The notes under the pieces: model-generated
What the model was told of the DNA's origin: nothing
Databases searched by the model: none
What the model saw: the letters and a program-made list of their open reading frames with translations, nothing else
Source: Sagittula salina
Lineage (GTDB): Bacteria > Pseudomonadota > Alphaproteobacteria > Rhodobacterales > Rhodobacteraceae
Assembly: GCF_017813235.1 (NCBI RefSeq)
Contig: NZ_JAGISH010000017.1
Location: 1 to 64,000 of the forward strand
DNA: 64,000 nucleotides
Direction of reading: 5' to 3'
In this document: positions 33,218-41,448 of the stretch, piece after piece
Position numbering within the stretch: position 1 is the stretch's first letter
Layout: each line of letters opens with the position of its first letter
Position numbers and translations under genes: made by a program

Positions 33218-34038
33218 CCGCGAAACGCGCCCGCAATGCGGCCTTTTCCGGGATCATCCTCATCGCCGCCGCGATCTGGATCTTTCCGCTGTACTGGGCA
33301 CTGACCACATCCCTGCGCAGCGAAAACCGCATCGTTTCGGATGCGGGGGTGTTGATGGACGAACTGAACTTCTCCGCCTACACCTCCGTGCTGTCTACCT
33401 CCAAGCTGCCGATCTGGTACCTGAACTCGGTCGCAACCTCGGTCATCATCACCGCCATCGTCCTGATCACGGGGATGATGTGCGCCTACGCGCTGTCGCA
33501 ATTGCGCTTTCCGGGGCGCAAGGTGCTCTATCTTGTCGTGGTGGGGTCGTTCATGGTGCCGGTGCCCGCGCTATACGTCGCGCAGTTCGTATTGATGAGC
33601 GACCTGCGTCTGGTGAACAGTTGGTGGGGCATCATCCTGCCGCAGTTGATCGTCCCGGTGGTGGTCATCGTCTACAAGCAGTTCTTCGATGCCATCCCCA
33701 AGGAAATGCGCGAGGCGGTGCTGCTTGACGGGGGCGGCGAATTCACCCTGCTGTTCAAGCTTTACCTGCCGCTCAACTGGGGCATCACGGCGGCGCTGGC
33801 GATCATCACCTTCATCTCGGCGTGGAACAACTTCTTCTGGCCTTTCCTTGTGGTTACGAGCGAGGACATGATGACCATTCCCGTGGGCATCACGCAGGTG
33901 AACGACGCCTTCGGCGTGGCTTATGCCCGGATGATGGCGCTGGCCTTGCTGGCGGCGGGTCCGGTGATCGTGGGCTATCTGATCTTCCAGAAACGGGTGA
34001 CCGAAGCGGTGATGATCTCCGCCGGAGTGAAGGGCTGA
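33214..34038 (+). CDS. Sugar ABC transporter permease, MalG type
   Basis: A 274-residue permease; membrane segments include AAFSGIILIAAAIWIFPLYW and VVGSFMVPVPALYVAQFVL. The EAA loop reads PKEMREAVLLDGGGEFTLLF, with Val replacing the usual second Ala. Last gene of the arabinofuranosidase operon. Confidence 0.92.
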   Translation: MTAKRARNAAFSGIILIAAAIWIFPLYWALTTSLRSENRIVSDAGVLMDELNFSAYTSVLSTSKLPIWYLNSVATSVIITAIVLITGMMCAYALSQLRFPGRKVLYLVVVGSFMVPVPALYVAQFVLMSDLRLVNSWWGIILPQLIVPVVVIVYKQFFDAIPKEMREAVLLDGGGEFTLLFKLYLPLNWGITAALAIITFISAWNNFFWPFLVVTSEDMMTIPVGITQVNDAFGVAYARMMALALLAAGPVIVGYLIFQKRVTEAVMISAGVKG

Positions 34039-34043
34039 TCTTT

Positions 34044-34061
34044 CCGACTGCCCGGAGTCGG
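34044..34061 (+). terminator. Hairpin ending the arabinoside operon
   Basis: ccgact and agtcgg pair around a six-base loop just after the last permease stop. There is no U-tract, so intrinsic termination is uncertain. The remaining ~200 bp before the GntR gene contain a direct repeat agtatg-ga-agtatg (34223-34236), a possible regulator half-site pair. Confidence 0.4.
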
Positions 34062-34266
34062 CCTGCCGACAACCGCGACCGGCGGGGTGGAAGTGCACCA
34101 TGCCTGGGCACCCGAGTACCACAACCCTCACAGCAGCCTTGCCCTGCGATTCTATGCGTCACGCCGTAGGGCTTAGGCCCGCTGTACGGAGAAGTCGTCC
34201 GTGAAAAAGGTGTTTGCCGACTAGTATGGAAGTATGTCACCCTAGGGCAGGGAGGAACGCCGAATC

Positions 34267-35046
34267 ATGACGGCCTACGGGGTGATATCCAGCGAGCTTG
34301 AGCATGGGCGGGCCATTGCGCCGCAGCTTTACGCGCGTCTGCGGGCCGCGATCATCGACAATACCCTGGCCCCCGGCGACCGCATTTCCGAAAGCGAGGT
34401 CGCGCAGGCCTGTTCGGTCAGCCGGCAGCCGGTGCGCGAAGCCTTCATCAAGCTCGCGGGGGAAGGTCTGCTGGCGATCCTGCCCCAGCGGGGGACGGTG
34501 GTCTCCCGGATCAGTTACACGGCCGTGCTCGACGCGCGTTTCCTGCGCGAGGCGATCGAGGCGGATATCGTCGCCATCCTCGCCCAAAGCCCCGACCGCG
34601 CCCTGATCCGCGAATTGCGCCATCAGCTGAAAGCGCAGCTTAACCTGCACGGGCGCGATCCGCAGCAATTTGCCGCGCTCGACGAACGCTTTCACAGGTC
34701 ACTTGCCGAGGGCGCGGGCAAGGGCGGCGCCTGGACACTGATCGAGGGTCTGAAGGCGCAGATGGATCGCGTTCGCTTCCTCTCGCTGGGGCACTTCCCA
34801 CGCGAAAAACTGGTGGCCCAGCACGCGGACCTCGTCGACGCCATCGAAGCGGGCGACGGTGCCGCTGCCAATGCCGCCATCCGTGGCCACCTGCGCGAGG
34901 TACTATCGGATCTGCCGCAGATCCGCGCCGCCTGCCCGGAGTTCTTCGACCCGGCCGGCGGAAAGCCCCCCGAACCGACAAACGCACCAATCACCGCCCT
35001 CGCAAAGCAACATGCCAGGGCACATCAAGGAGGAGACAGACAATGA
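34267..35046 (+). CDS. GntR-family (FCD) transcriptional regulator
   Basis: A 259-residue regulator with a winged HTH (QLYARLRAAIIDNTLAPGDR, ISESEVAQACSVSRQPVREA) and a C-terminal FCD domain with metal/ligand-type residues in ALDERFHRSLAEGAG and HADLVDAIEAGD. The stop overlaps the TRAP binding-protein start by four bases, so regulator and transporter are one operon. FCD regulators beside TRAP genes often respond to sugar acids; that ligand class is only an inference here. Confidence 0.9.
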   Translation: MTAYGVISSELEHGRAIAPQLYARLRAAIIDNTLAPGDRISESEVAQACSVSRQPVREAFIKLAGEGLLAILPQRGTVVSRISYTAVLDARFLREAIEADIVAILAQSPDRALIRELRHQLKAQLNLHGRDPQQFAALDERFHRSLAEGAGKGGAWTLIEGLKAQMDRVRFLSLGHFPREKLVAQHADLVDAIEAGDGAAANAAIRGHLREVLSDLPQIRAACPEFFDPAGGKPPEPTNAPITALAKQHARAHQGGDRQ

Positions 35047-36014
35047 CGTTCAAATGGAAACTGGCCGCTGTGGCGGCAACCGTGGCGGCGCTGAGCGCCG
35101 GGGGCGCTTTTGCGCAGGAAATGACGCTGAAGCTGGGCCACCTCGCCAACGAGGAAAACCCCTGGCACCAGGCATCGGTGAAGTTCGGCGAAGAGCTTTC
35201 CGCCCTGACCGACGGTCGCATCGCCGTGGAGGTCTTTCCGAACGAATCCCTCGGCAAGGAGATCGACCTGATCAACGGGATGCAGTTGGGGACGGTCGAC
35301 ATGACCATCACCGGGGAATCCCTGCAGAACTGGGCGCCGAAGGCCGCGCTGCTGGCCGTGCCCTATGCGTTCAAGACCATCGAGGACATGGATGCCTTCG
35401 CCTCCGGCCCCGTGGGTGACGAGATCGAGCAGCAGATCATCGAGAAGGTCCAGATCCGTCCCATCGCCTACTTTGCCCGTGGCGCGCGTGATCTGACCTC
35501 CAACCGCGCGATCACGACACCCGCCGACCTCGACGGCCTGAAGATGCGTGTGCCGAACGTGCCGCTCTTTGTCGACGTGTGGAAGGCGCTTGGCGCGAAC
35601 CCCGGCCCGATGGCGTTCTCCGAAGTCTTCACCTCGCTGCAGAACGGCACCATCGAGGCACAGGAGAACCCGCTCGCGCTGATCCGTTCGGCATCGTTCT
35701 ATGAGGTGCAAAGCCACGTCAACCTGACCGACCACGTGCGGTCCTGGATCTATCTGACCATCGCCGAGCAGACCTGGAACAAGCTGTCCGAGGAAGATCA
35801 GGCTGCCGTCACGGAGGCCGCCGCCCGCGCGCAGGCCTACGAGCGGGAGCTGTTCAACGAAAGCCTCGCCGCCGACCGCGAGTTCCTCGAAAGCAAGGGC
35901 ATGACTTTTGTGGACGTCGACGCCGCCGCCTTCCAGGCCGCGGCGAAGGATGCCGTGCTGGCCAATGTCAACGACGAGATCCGGCCCATCGTCGAGGACC
36001 TCTTCGCCAACTGA
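35043..36014 (+). CDS. TRAP transporter substrate-binding protein, DctP family
   Basis: A 323-residue periplasmic protein with a signal ending GAFAQE. Typical DctP sequence is seen: LGHLANEENPWHQASVKFGE, LADLDGLKMRVPNVPLF-like segment (arginine for the carboxylate) and GPMAFSEVFTSLQNGTIEAQ. It resembles the branch transporting sugar acids such as gluconate or hexuronates (from general recall). Starts inside the last codons of the GntR gene. Confidence 0.92.
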   Translation: MTFKWKLAAVAATVAALSAGGAFAQEMTLKLGHLANEENPWHQASVKFGEELSALTDGRIAVEVFPNESLGKEIDLINGMQLGTVDMTITGESLQNWAPKAALLAVPYAFKTIEDMDAFASGPVGDEIEQQIIEKVQIRPIAYFARGARDLTSNRAITTPADLDGLKMRVPNVPLFVDVWKALGANPGPMAFSEVFTSLQNGTIEAQENPLALIRSASFYEVQSHVNLTDHVRSWIYLTIAEQTWNKLSEEDQAAVTEAAARAQAYERELFNESLAADREFLESKGMTFVDVDAAAFQAAAKDAVLANVNDEIRPIVEDLFAN

Positions 36015-36038
36015 CGAAGGCCACCGGCCGATCAGGAC

Positions 36039-36065
36039 CCCGGCGCCATCGCTCCCGGCGCCGGG
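36039..36065 (+). terminator. 9-bp GC hairpin between dctP and dctQ genes
   Basis: Arms cccggcgcc (36039-36047) and ggcgccggg (36057-36065) are perfectly complementary around a nine-base loop, directly after the binding-protein gene and before the small membrane subunit. No U-tract. Confidence 0.6.
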
Positions 36066-36091
36066 CACATATTCACCCGAGGAAGTCGCCC

Positions 36092-36595
36092 TTGAAGCTC
36101 GTCGATACGCTCACCCATCTCCTGACCCGGTTCGCGCAGTGGGGCACCGGGCTGTCGTTTGCCGTGCTGCTCGGCGCCGTGCTGTTGCAGGTGACCGGAC
36201 GGCTTACCGGCTTTGCGCCGGTCTGGACCGAAGAACTGACCCGCTACGCGCTGCTTTTCTCCGTAGCCTTCGGGGTCGGGCTGGCATTTCGCAGCGGCGA
36301 TCTCGTGAACGTGGACGTGGTCTGCGAATTCCTGCCGGGGCGAATGCCGTGGATCCTGCGGCTGGTCTCTGCCGCTGCCACCTGTGGGTTGTCGCTCTAC
36401 CTGCTGCCGCACGCATGGCGGTTTGTCTCCATCGGGCGGATGCAGACCTCTCCCGCGCTTGGCGTGAAGATGAATTACATCCACCTGACCGTCTTCCTGT
36501 TGCTGATGTTCCTCGCGGTCTTTGCCGGGCTGCGTCTGCTGGGCATGCTTGCGGGAACCGAGGACGGAAAGCCGGTCAAGCCGGACGAGGAATAA
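36092..36595 (+). CDS. TRAP transporter small membrane subunit, DctQ family
   Basis: A 167-residue protein with four membrane helices and the family motif VWTEELTRYALLFSVAFGVG. It begins with a TTG codon (KLVDTLTHLLTRFAQWG follows) behind gaggaag; no ATG fits. Part of the GntR-TRAP operon. Confidence 0.88.
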   Translation: MKLVDTLTHLLTRFAQWGTGLSFAVLLGAVLLQVTGRLTGFAPVWTEELTRYALLFSVAFGVGLAFRSGDLVNVDVVCEFLPGRMPWILRLVSAAATCGLSLYLLPHAWRFVSIGRMQTSPALGVKMNYIHLTVFLLLMFLAVFAGLRLLGMLAGTEDGKPVKPDEE

Positions 36596-36604
36596 AGGAA
36601 CACC

Positions 36605-37882
36605 ATGGAAGTCGCCGTTCTCTTCACCGTTTTCATCGGCGGTCTCATCGTAGGTATCCCGGTGGCCGTGACGCTGGGCCTGTCCTCGCTGGCTTACCTG
36701 CTGTTGACGGGCATCCCGCCGGTGGTCATGCCGCAGAAGATGTACGCTGGCATGGACGTCTTTGTCCTGCTGTCGATCCCGGGTTTCATCCTTGCGGGGA
36801 ACCTGATGAACCAGGGTGGTATTACTGGCCGCATCATCCGCTTTGCAAATGCGCTGGTGGGCTGGATCAAGGGAGGGCTGGGGCTGACCAATATCGCCGC
36901 GTCGATGCTGTTCGGGGGCATCACCGGCACCGCCGTGGCCGATGCCGCCAGCATCGGCGGTGTGCTGATCCCCGGTATGAAAAAAGCGGGCTACCCGGCG
37001 GATTTCTCTGCCGCTGTGACTGCCGCATCCTCCACCGTGGGGCCGATCATCCCGCCTTCCGTACCGATGATCATCGTGGGCGCGCTGTCGGGAATCTCCG
37101 TGGGCCAGATGTTCCTCGCGGGCGCGATCCCCGGCATCCTCATGGGCCTCGCCATGATGATCACGGCTTACGTGATCTCTGCCCGCCGCAATTTTCCGCG
37201 GCAGGAATGGCAGGGTCTGGGGGAGGTGGCGCGCGCCTTTTCCGGCGCCTTCTGGGCGCTGGCTATGACCTTTCTCATCATCTACGGCCTCCTATCCGGC
37301 CTGGCCACGCCGACCGAGACTGCCGTGGTCGCCTCCGTCTATGCGTTCCTGGTCGGGGCATTCATCTACCGCGAACTGCCGGTTCGCAAGATCCCCGCCA
37401 TCCTTGTGCAAAGCGCAACAGCAGCGGCGGGCATCCTCGCACTGGTGGGGTTCGCCAATGTCTTTGGCTGGATTCTGGTGTCTGAACGCATTCCGCAGGC
37501 CATCGCCGAGGGCGTGCTGAACGTGACCGACAATAAATTGCTGGTGATCCTCCTCATCAACCTCCTTCTTCTGTTTGTTGGCATGTTCATGGAAACCATC
37601 GCCGCGCTCATCATTCTCTTCGTGCCGCTCCTGTCGCTTGCCGAGGCGGTTGGAATCGACCCGCTGCACTTTGCCACCTTCGCGGTGCTGAACCTGATGA
37701 TCGGCCTGACCACCCCGCCGGTTGGCGTCTGCCTGTTCGTCTGCGCGGGGATCGCGCGGCTGCCGCTCATGCCGGTGGTGCGTGCGATCATGCCCTTCCT
37801 GCTGACCAACATCGCGGTACTCCTTGCGGTCTCGTACATTCCGGCGCTGGCCACATGGCTGCCGTCGCTCCTGACGAAGTAG
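36605..37882 (+). CDS. TRAP transporter large membrane subunit, DctM family
   Basis: A 425-residue polytopic protein with DctM features: LLSIPGFILAGNLMNQGG, VADAASIGGVLIPGMKKAGY, TVGPIIPPSVPMIIVG and GLTTPPVGVCLFV. It completes the second TRAP importer. Downstream the DNA turns into gene remnants, so catabolic genes once linked to this importer may have been lost. Confidence 0.94.
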   Translation: MEVAVLFTVFIGGLIVGIPVAVTLGLSSLAYLLLTGIPPVVMPQKMYAGMDVFVLLSIPGFILAGNLMNQGGITGRIIRFANALVGWIKGGLGLTNIAASMLFGGITGTAVADAASIGGVLIPGMKKAGYPADFSAAVTAASSTVGPIIPPSVPMIIVGALSGISVGQMFLAGAIPGILMGLAMMITAYVISARRNFPRQEWQGLGEVARAFSGAFWALAMTFLIIYGLLSGLATPTETAVVASVYAFLVGAFIYRELPVRKIPAILVQSATAAAGILALVGFANVFGWILVSERIPQAIAEGVLNVTDNKLLVILLINLLLLFVGMFMETIAALIILFVPLLSLAEAVGIDPLHFATFAVLNLMIGLTTPPVGVCLFVCAGIARLPLMPVVRAIMPFLLTNIAVLLAVSYIPALATWLPSLLTK

Positions 37883-37889
37883 GCCCCGC

Positions 37890-38168
37890 TCAAACGTTCT
37901 CCGGTGTGTATAGCTCGAAGCTCACCGCCACGCGTTGGGCGCCGCCGCCGGGTCCGGCCTTGCGGGCCTTGATCATGGTCGCGATGGTCTCCTGCGCGAT
38001 CGCCTGCATCGGGTGCGAGATCACCATGCTCAGGGTGCCGTCGATCAGCGCGCTGCGGGTGGCATCGAACAACTCGTAGCCGACCGCGACAAAATCCTCC
38101 CGCTTCGGGGTATCCCGAAGGGCGGCGATCGCGCTGCAGAGGCTGGGCAGGACTTCGGCATCGCCCGC
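37890..38168 (-). pseudogene. LacI-family regulator, C-terminal remnant
   Basis: The minus strand encodes about 93 residues of a LacI-type sensor domain end: AGDAEVLPSLCSAIAALRD, then DFVAVGYELFDATRSALIDG and VISHPMQAIAQETI, with a proper stop at 37890. The DNA-binding domain and first half are missing; the frame meets ABC-ATPase sequence of the opposite strand near 38165. A deletion evidently joined the two genes. Confidence 0.7.
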
Positions 38169-38560
38169 ATCTACGACGGCGACCGGCTGGCGGGTGGCCT
38201 GTCGGGCAGTGAACGCCAGAGCCTTGCCATCGCTCGCGCGGTGCCTTTCGACGCAGGGTGCTGATCCTTGACGAACCGACTGCCGCGCTGGGTGTGAAAC
38301 AGGCGACCCACGTCCTGCGCAACGTCAACGAGGCCAAGCGGCGCGGGCTGGCGGTGATCTTCATCACCCCTCAGGGGATGCACGCCATGGCGGTCGGCGA
38401 CCACTTCGCCGTGCTGATCCCGGGTGCCATCGCGGCTGATTTCCGCATGGGCGAAAAGACCCGAAAGGAAATCGCCGACCTTATGGCGGGAGGCGAGAGC
38501 ATGGCCGACCCCAAGCCGCACATCGACAGCGATATGGACACCCACGACGGCCACGTGCCG
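38165..38560 (+). pseudogene. Ribose-type sugar ABC ATPase, C-terminal remnant
   Basis: Fragments read YDGDRLAGGLSGSERQSLAI (ABC signature) then, after a frameshift near 38250, LILDEPTAALGVKQATHVL (Walker B). VIFITPQGMHAMAVGDHF follows, where the H-loop His is replaced (Thr-Pro-Gln), and then a tail with RKEIADLMAGGE. The Walker A half is deleted. The sequence resembles the second half of RbsA/MocB-system ATPases. Not functional. Confidence 0.7.
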
Positions 38561-38595
38561 CACCGGGTTCACTCAGAGACTTTTTTTCTCAATTC

Positions 38596-38623
38596 GCGCG
38601 GCAGGGCTTCCCACCTGCCGCGC
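38596..38623 (+). terminator. 10-bp GC hairpin upstream of the oxidoreductase gene
   Basis: Arms gcgcggcagg (38596-38605) and cctgccgcgc (38614-38623) pair perfectly around eight bases, in the gap between the ABC remnant and the Gfo/Idh gene. A run of seven T lies before it. Probably the end of the former transporter operon or an mRNA stabiliser. Confidence 0.45.
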
Positions 38624-38669
38624 GGCACGCCAGGGTTGTCCAGAGGCAACCCATCCAGAGAGACCCGAC

Positions 38670-39692
38670 ATGACTGTTCGTATTGCCGTCATCGGCGCCG
38701 GGATCATGGGGGCGGACCATGCCCGGATCGTGGCCGAAGACCTACCCGGCGCGACCCTGCAGGTGGTCTGCGACATGGACGAGGCCCGCGCCCGCGCCAT
38801 AGCCGGTCGCTATGATGCGGAGGCTGCCACCGCCCCGGAGGCCGTGATCGCGCGTACCGACGTCGACGCGGTGATTGTGGCCTCCCCCGATTCTACCCAC
38901 GCGCCGCTCAGCCTCGCCTGTATCCGCGCGGGTAAAAAGGTGATGTGCGAAAAGCCCCTGTCCCAGTCCTCCGGGGAATGCCGGGAAGTCATGCAGGCCG
39001 AGGCGGCCTCGGGCACGCGACAAATCATGCTGGGCTTCATGCGCCGCTACGATCCTGCGTATCGGCAGATGCGCGCGGCACTGACGGCGGGCACCATCGG
39101 CCGCCCGCTGATGATGCACAACTGGCACCGCAATGGTTCTACGCCCTCTGCGGATTTCACGGGCGCAATGGCGATCACCAACTCCGCCCCGCACGAATTC
39201 GATATCCTGCGCTATATGCTGGGCTGCGAACCTGTCTCCATCACCGCCACCCAGCCGATGCGGTCTGACGACAAGGTCGCGCCGGTCGTCATGGTGCTCC
39301 AGACAGTGGACGGGCAACTGGTCACCGTCGAGGTCAACAACAACGCTGCCTATGGCTACGACGTGAAGGCGGAACTGGTGGGGGAAACCGGCACCATCGC
39401 CACCAACCACGTCAGCTACACCCGGATGGACAAGGGCGCGACACAATCGCTGGGTCACGACGCCGACTGGCGCGACCGCTACGCCGAAGCCTACCGCCAG
39501 CAGAACAAGGCCTTTGTTCGTTGGGTGCAGGGCGGGGGCTGCCCGGAACTCGCCGCCTCCGCATGGGACGGCTACGCAGCGGCGGTCATCGCGGAATGCG
39601 GCGTGAAGGCGCTGGAAAGCGGTTCGCGGCAGGACATCACCCTGATCCCGCGCCCAGCGTTTTATGCAGGCGCAACAGGGAAAGTGGCATGA
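38670..39692 (+). CDS. Gfo/Idh/MocA-family NAD-dependent oxidoreductase
   Basis: A 340-residue dehydrogenase with an N-terminal Rossmann fold (VRIAVIGAGIMGADHARI), the conserved lysine motif KKVMCEKPLS near residue 93 and the family's C-terminal barrel with NSAPHEFDILRYMLG (the His corresponds to the catalytic base). Closest recalled relatives are inositol 2-dehydrogenases/MocA. The overlap with the following isomerase pseudogene (ATGA) shows a former operon. It probably oxidises a cyclitol or sugar to a keto form. Intact, although its neighbours on both sides are decayed. Confidence 0.88.
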   Translation: MTVRIAVIGAGIMGADHARIVAEDLPGATLQVVCDMDEARARAIAGRYDAEAATAPEAVIARTDVDAVIVASPDSTHAPLSLACIRAGKKVMCEKPLSQSSGECREVMQAEAASGTRQIMLGFMRRYDPAYRQMRAALTAGTIGRPLMMHNWHRNGSTPSADFTGAMAITNSAPHEFDILRYMLGCEPVSITATQPMRSDDKVAPVVMVLQTVDGQLVTVEVNNNAAYGYDVKAELVGETGTIATNHVSYTRMDKGATQSLGHDADWRDRYAEAYRQQNKAFVRWVQGGGCPELAASAWDGYAAAVIAECGVKALESGSRQDITLIPRPAFYAGATGKVA

Positions 39693-40075
39693 AGCTCGGT
39701 TTCGTGACAGATAGCCTGGGCGATTTTTCCATTGATGCGCTGTTGAAAAAACGCGCGGCGCTTGATCGTACAGGACATCGAGATCAACACCGGCGGCTGG
39801 ACCACCGCGCCGCACTCCAGACTGTCGCAGATTCCGGGCAAACCGCAGGCACAAAGAGACCACGCGCAGCGCGCGCGGCCGATCGCGGGCTGGAGATCAT
39901 CGCGCTCAACGCCAGCGGCAACCCGCTGCATCCGACCGATCCGACACAGGGCCGTGACCTGCGCGACACCATCCGCGGCGCGCAGGTGGTCTTGCATCAC
40001 GCTCGGTTTCGGTCATGGGGAGCAATGGTGGCGGCAATTCTGCTACCGCTGAAAATGGGCGGCTTCGACCTGAGC
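39689..40075 (+). pseudogene. Sugar-phosphate isomerase/epimerase (MocC/IolE-like), degraded
   Basis: Homologous pieces are scattered over three frames: KLGFVTDSLGDFSIDALL (start, overlapping the previous stop), VQDIEINTGGWTTAPH, GLEIIALNASGNPLHPTDPT and, near the end, HGEQWWRQFCYR followed by KMGGFD. Most of the barrel between the DLRDTIR segment and the last piece is missing, so there is a large internal deletion plus several frameshifts. The metal-binding residues are lost. Confidence 0.75.
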
Positions 40076-40137
40076 CCGGGGCGCCCGCCCGCCACCCCGA
40101 CCACGAACAGACCGCCAAGACGACCGGAGGACCAACC

Positions 40138-40449
40138 ATGGCAGACCGGGTAGACGCCTGCGCCACCGACCATATCGACGCCGAAGACGTGATCCGTTTC
40201 GATCATGGGTCGCGCACCTTCGTCATCATCCGCGATCACGCCGACAATTATTCCTGCACGGACGGGCTTTGCACCCACGAGGACGTGCACCTGAGCGACG
40301 GGCTAGTGGTGAAGGCGACCATCGAATGCCCAAAGCATTCCGCGATCTTCGATTGCAGCAGCGGAGAGGTGGAAACGCCCCCCGCCGGCGAAAACCTCTG
40401 CACCTGTCCCGTCCGGGTCGATGCCGGTCGCGTCTTCGTGGAGGTCTAA
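40138..40449 (+). CDS. Rieske-type ferredoxin, MocE-like
   Basis: A 103-residue soluble [2Fe-2S] protein. Rieske ligands are visible as C45-T-H47 and C64-PK-H67 in LCTHEDVHL and ECPKHSAIF. It delivers electrons to an oxygenase. It resembles MocE of rhizopine (methyl-inosamine) degradation, where MocE works with an oxygenase-like MocD and reductase MocF; neither partner gene is present here. ATG follows ggaggacc. It sits between an inositol-dehydrogenase-like gene with its broken isomerase and a second isomerase gene three bases downstream. Confidence 0.85.
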   Translation: MADRVDACATDHIDAEDVIRFDHGSRTFVIIRDHADNYSCTDGLCTHEDVHLSDGLVVKATIECPKHSAIFDCSSGEVETPPAGENLCTCPVRVDAGRVFVEV

Positions 40450-40452
40450 GAG

Positions 40453-41265
40453 ATGGGTTTCAAGCTGGCAGCCTGCGCCGAAATGCTCTGGCAGGACAGA
40501 CCCATCACCTGGCGGGCTGCGCGCCTCACGGAGATGGGCCTTGGCGTCGGTCTGTGGAACTGGCCGGATCACGACCTCGACCGCCTTGCGGCGACGGGGG
40601 CGGATTTCACCATCATGAACGGTTACCTCACCGGGCGCCTGGCGGATGGCGAAGGCGCCGAGGCATTGCTGGCCAGCGCGCGAGAGTCCGCGCAGGCTGG
40701 CAAGCGTCTGGGCATCGAGAGGCTGAACCTGCATGGCACGGGGCTGGGCGAGGGCGGCATTCCGATCCCGCGTCGCGGCAGCTTTGCTCCGGGGATGGAG
40801 CAGCGCGCCCGGGACACCCTCAATCGCCTGTGCGACATGGCGGAGGTCGAGGGCGTGACATTCACGCTCGAGAACCTCAACCCGATGGACCACCCCGGCT
40901 GCCCCTTCGGCAGCACGGCAGCCGTGCTGGCGCTGGTCTCCGCCGTGGATCGTCCGCAGTTGCGCATCAACCTCGACCTCTACCACACCCAGATCGGCGA
41001 GGGCGACCTGATCCGCTGGTGCGAAGCCTGCCTGCCGTGGATCGGTGAGGTTCAGGTCGCCGATAACCCCGGCCGCTGCGAGCCGGGAACCGGCGAGATC
41101 AACTATGCGGGCGTCGCCCGCGCGCTGGCGGGCATGGGCTATGACGGCCCCGTGGGCATGGAGGCTTACGCCCAGGGCGCCGCCGATGACGCGCTCGCCG
41201 CATTTCGCGCCGCCTTCACTCTGCCGAGGCAGGCGTGGGGTGACCGCAGGCCAGCGCCCCCCTGA
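40453..41265 (+). CDS. Sugar-phosphate isomerase/epimerase (hydroxypyruvate-isomerase-like)
   Basis: A 270-residue AP-endonuclease-2-type TIM barrel. Likely metal ligands are Glu in FTLENLNPMDH, Asp/His in INLDLYHTQIGEG, the region QVADNPGRCEPGTGEIN and Glu in VGMEAYAQG. This arrangement is typical of hydroxypyruvate isomerase and related sugar isomerases. In this cluster it may rearrange a keto-inositol or sugar product. Starts three bases after the Rieske gene, so co-translated. Appears intact. Confidence 0.85.
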   Translation: MGFKLAACAEMLWQDRPITWRAARLTEMGLGVGLWNWPDHDLDRLAATGADFTIMNGYLTGRLADGEGAEALLASARESAQAGKRLGIERLNLHGTGLGEGGIPIPRRGSFAPGMEQRARDTLNRLCDMAEVEGVTFTLENLNPMDHPGCPFGSTAAVLALVSAVDRPQLRINLDLYHTQIGEGDLIRWCEACLPWIGEVQVADNPGRCEPGTGEINYAGVARALAGMGYDGPVGMEAYAQGAADDALAAFRAAFTLPRQAWGDRRPAPP

Positions 41266-41410
41266 TGCGGTCGGACACCGGAGGACACGCCAAGTACCAC
41301 AACCGTCCTCACGTCGAGGACATCCGGGCCATGAAGAAGCGCAGCGAAAAGATCTCTGTGCTCTTCATCACCACCCCGGAGGAAGCCCCCGCCGCCAGCG
41401 TGGCAGGCCT
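41265..41410 (+). pseudogene. Truncated N-terminus, possibly PanB-like aldolase family
   Basis: The frame begins at 41265 with MRSDTGGHAKYHNRPHVEDI, then RAMKKRSEKISVLFITTPEEA and SVAGLSARFDRV. This looks like the first strand and helix of a ketopantoate-hydroxymethyltransferase/PEP-mutase-type barrel, then loses similarity where the convergent LacI gene ends (41449). Family assignment is tentative. Overlap of its start with the previous stop suggests it was the last gene of the moc-like operon. Confidence 0.4.
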
Positions 41411-41448
41411 TTCGGCGCGCTTTGACCGTGTCCGGGGGAGGTGTGCCC

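Noticed and set aside
37935-38264. An intact small gene covering the LacI/ABC junction
   Set aside because: The frame is a chimera of antisense LacI and ABC-ATPase sequence with no start signal; treated as two pseudogenes.
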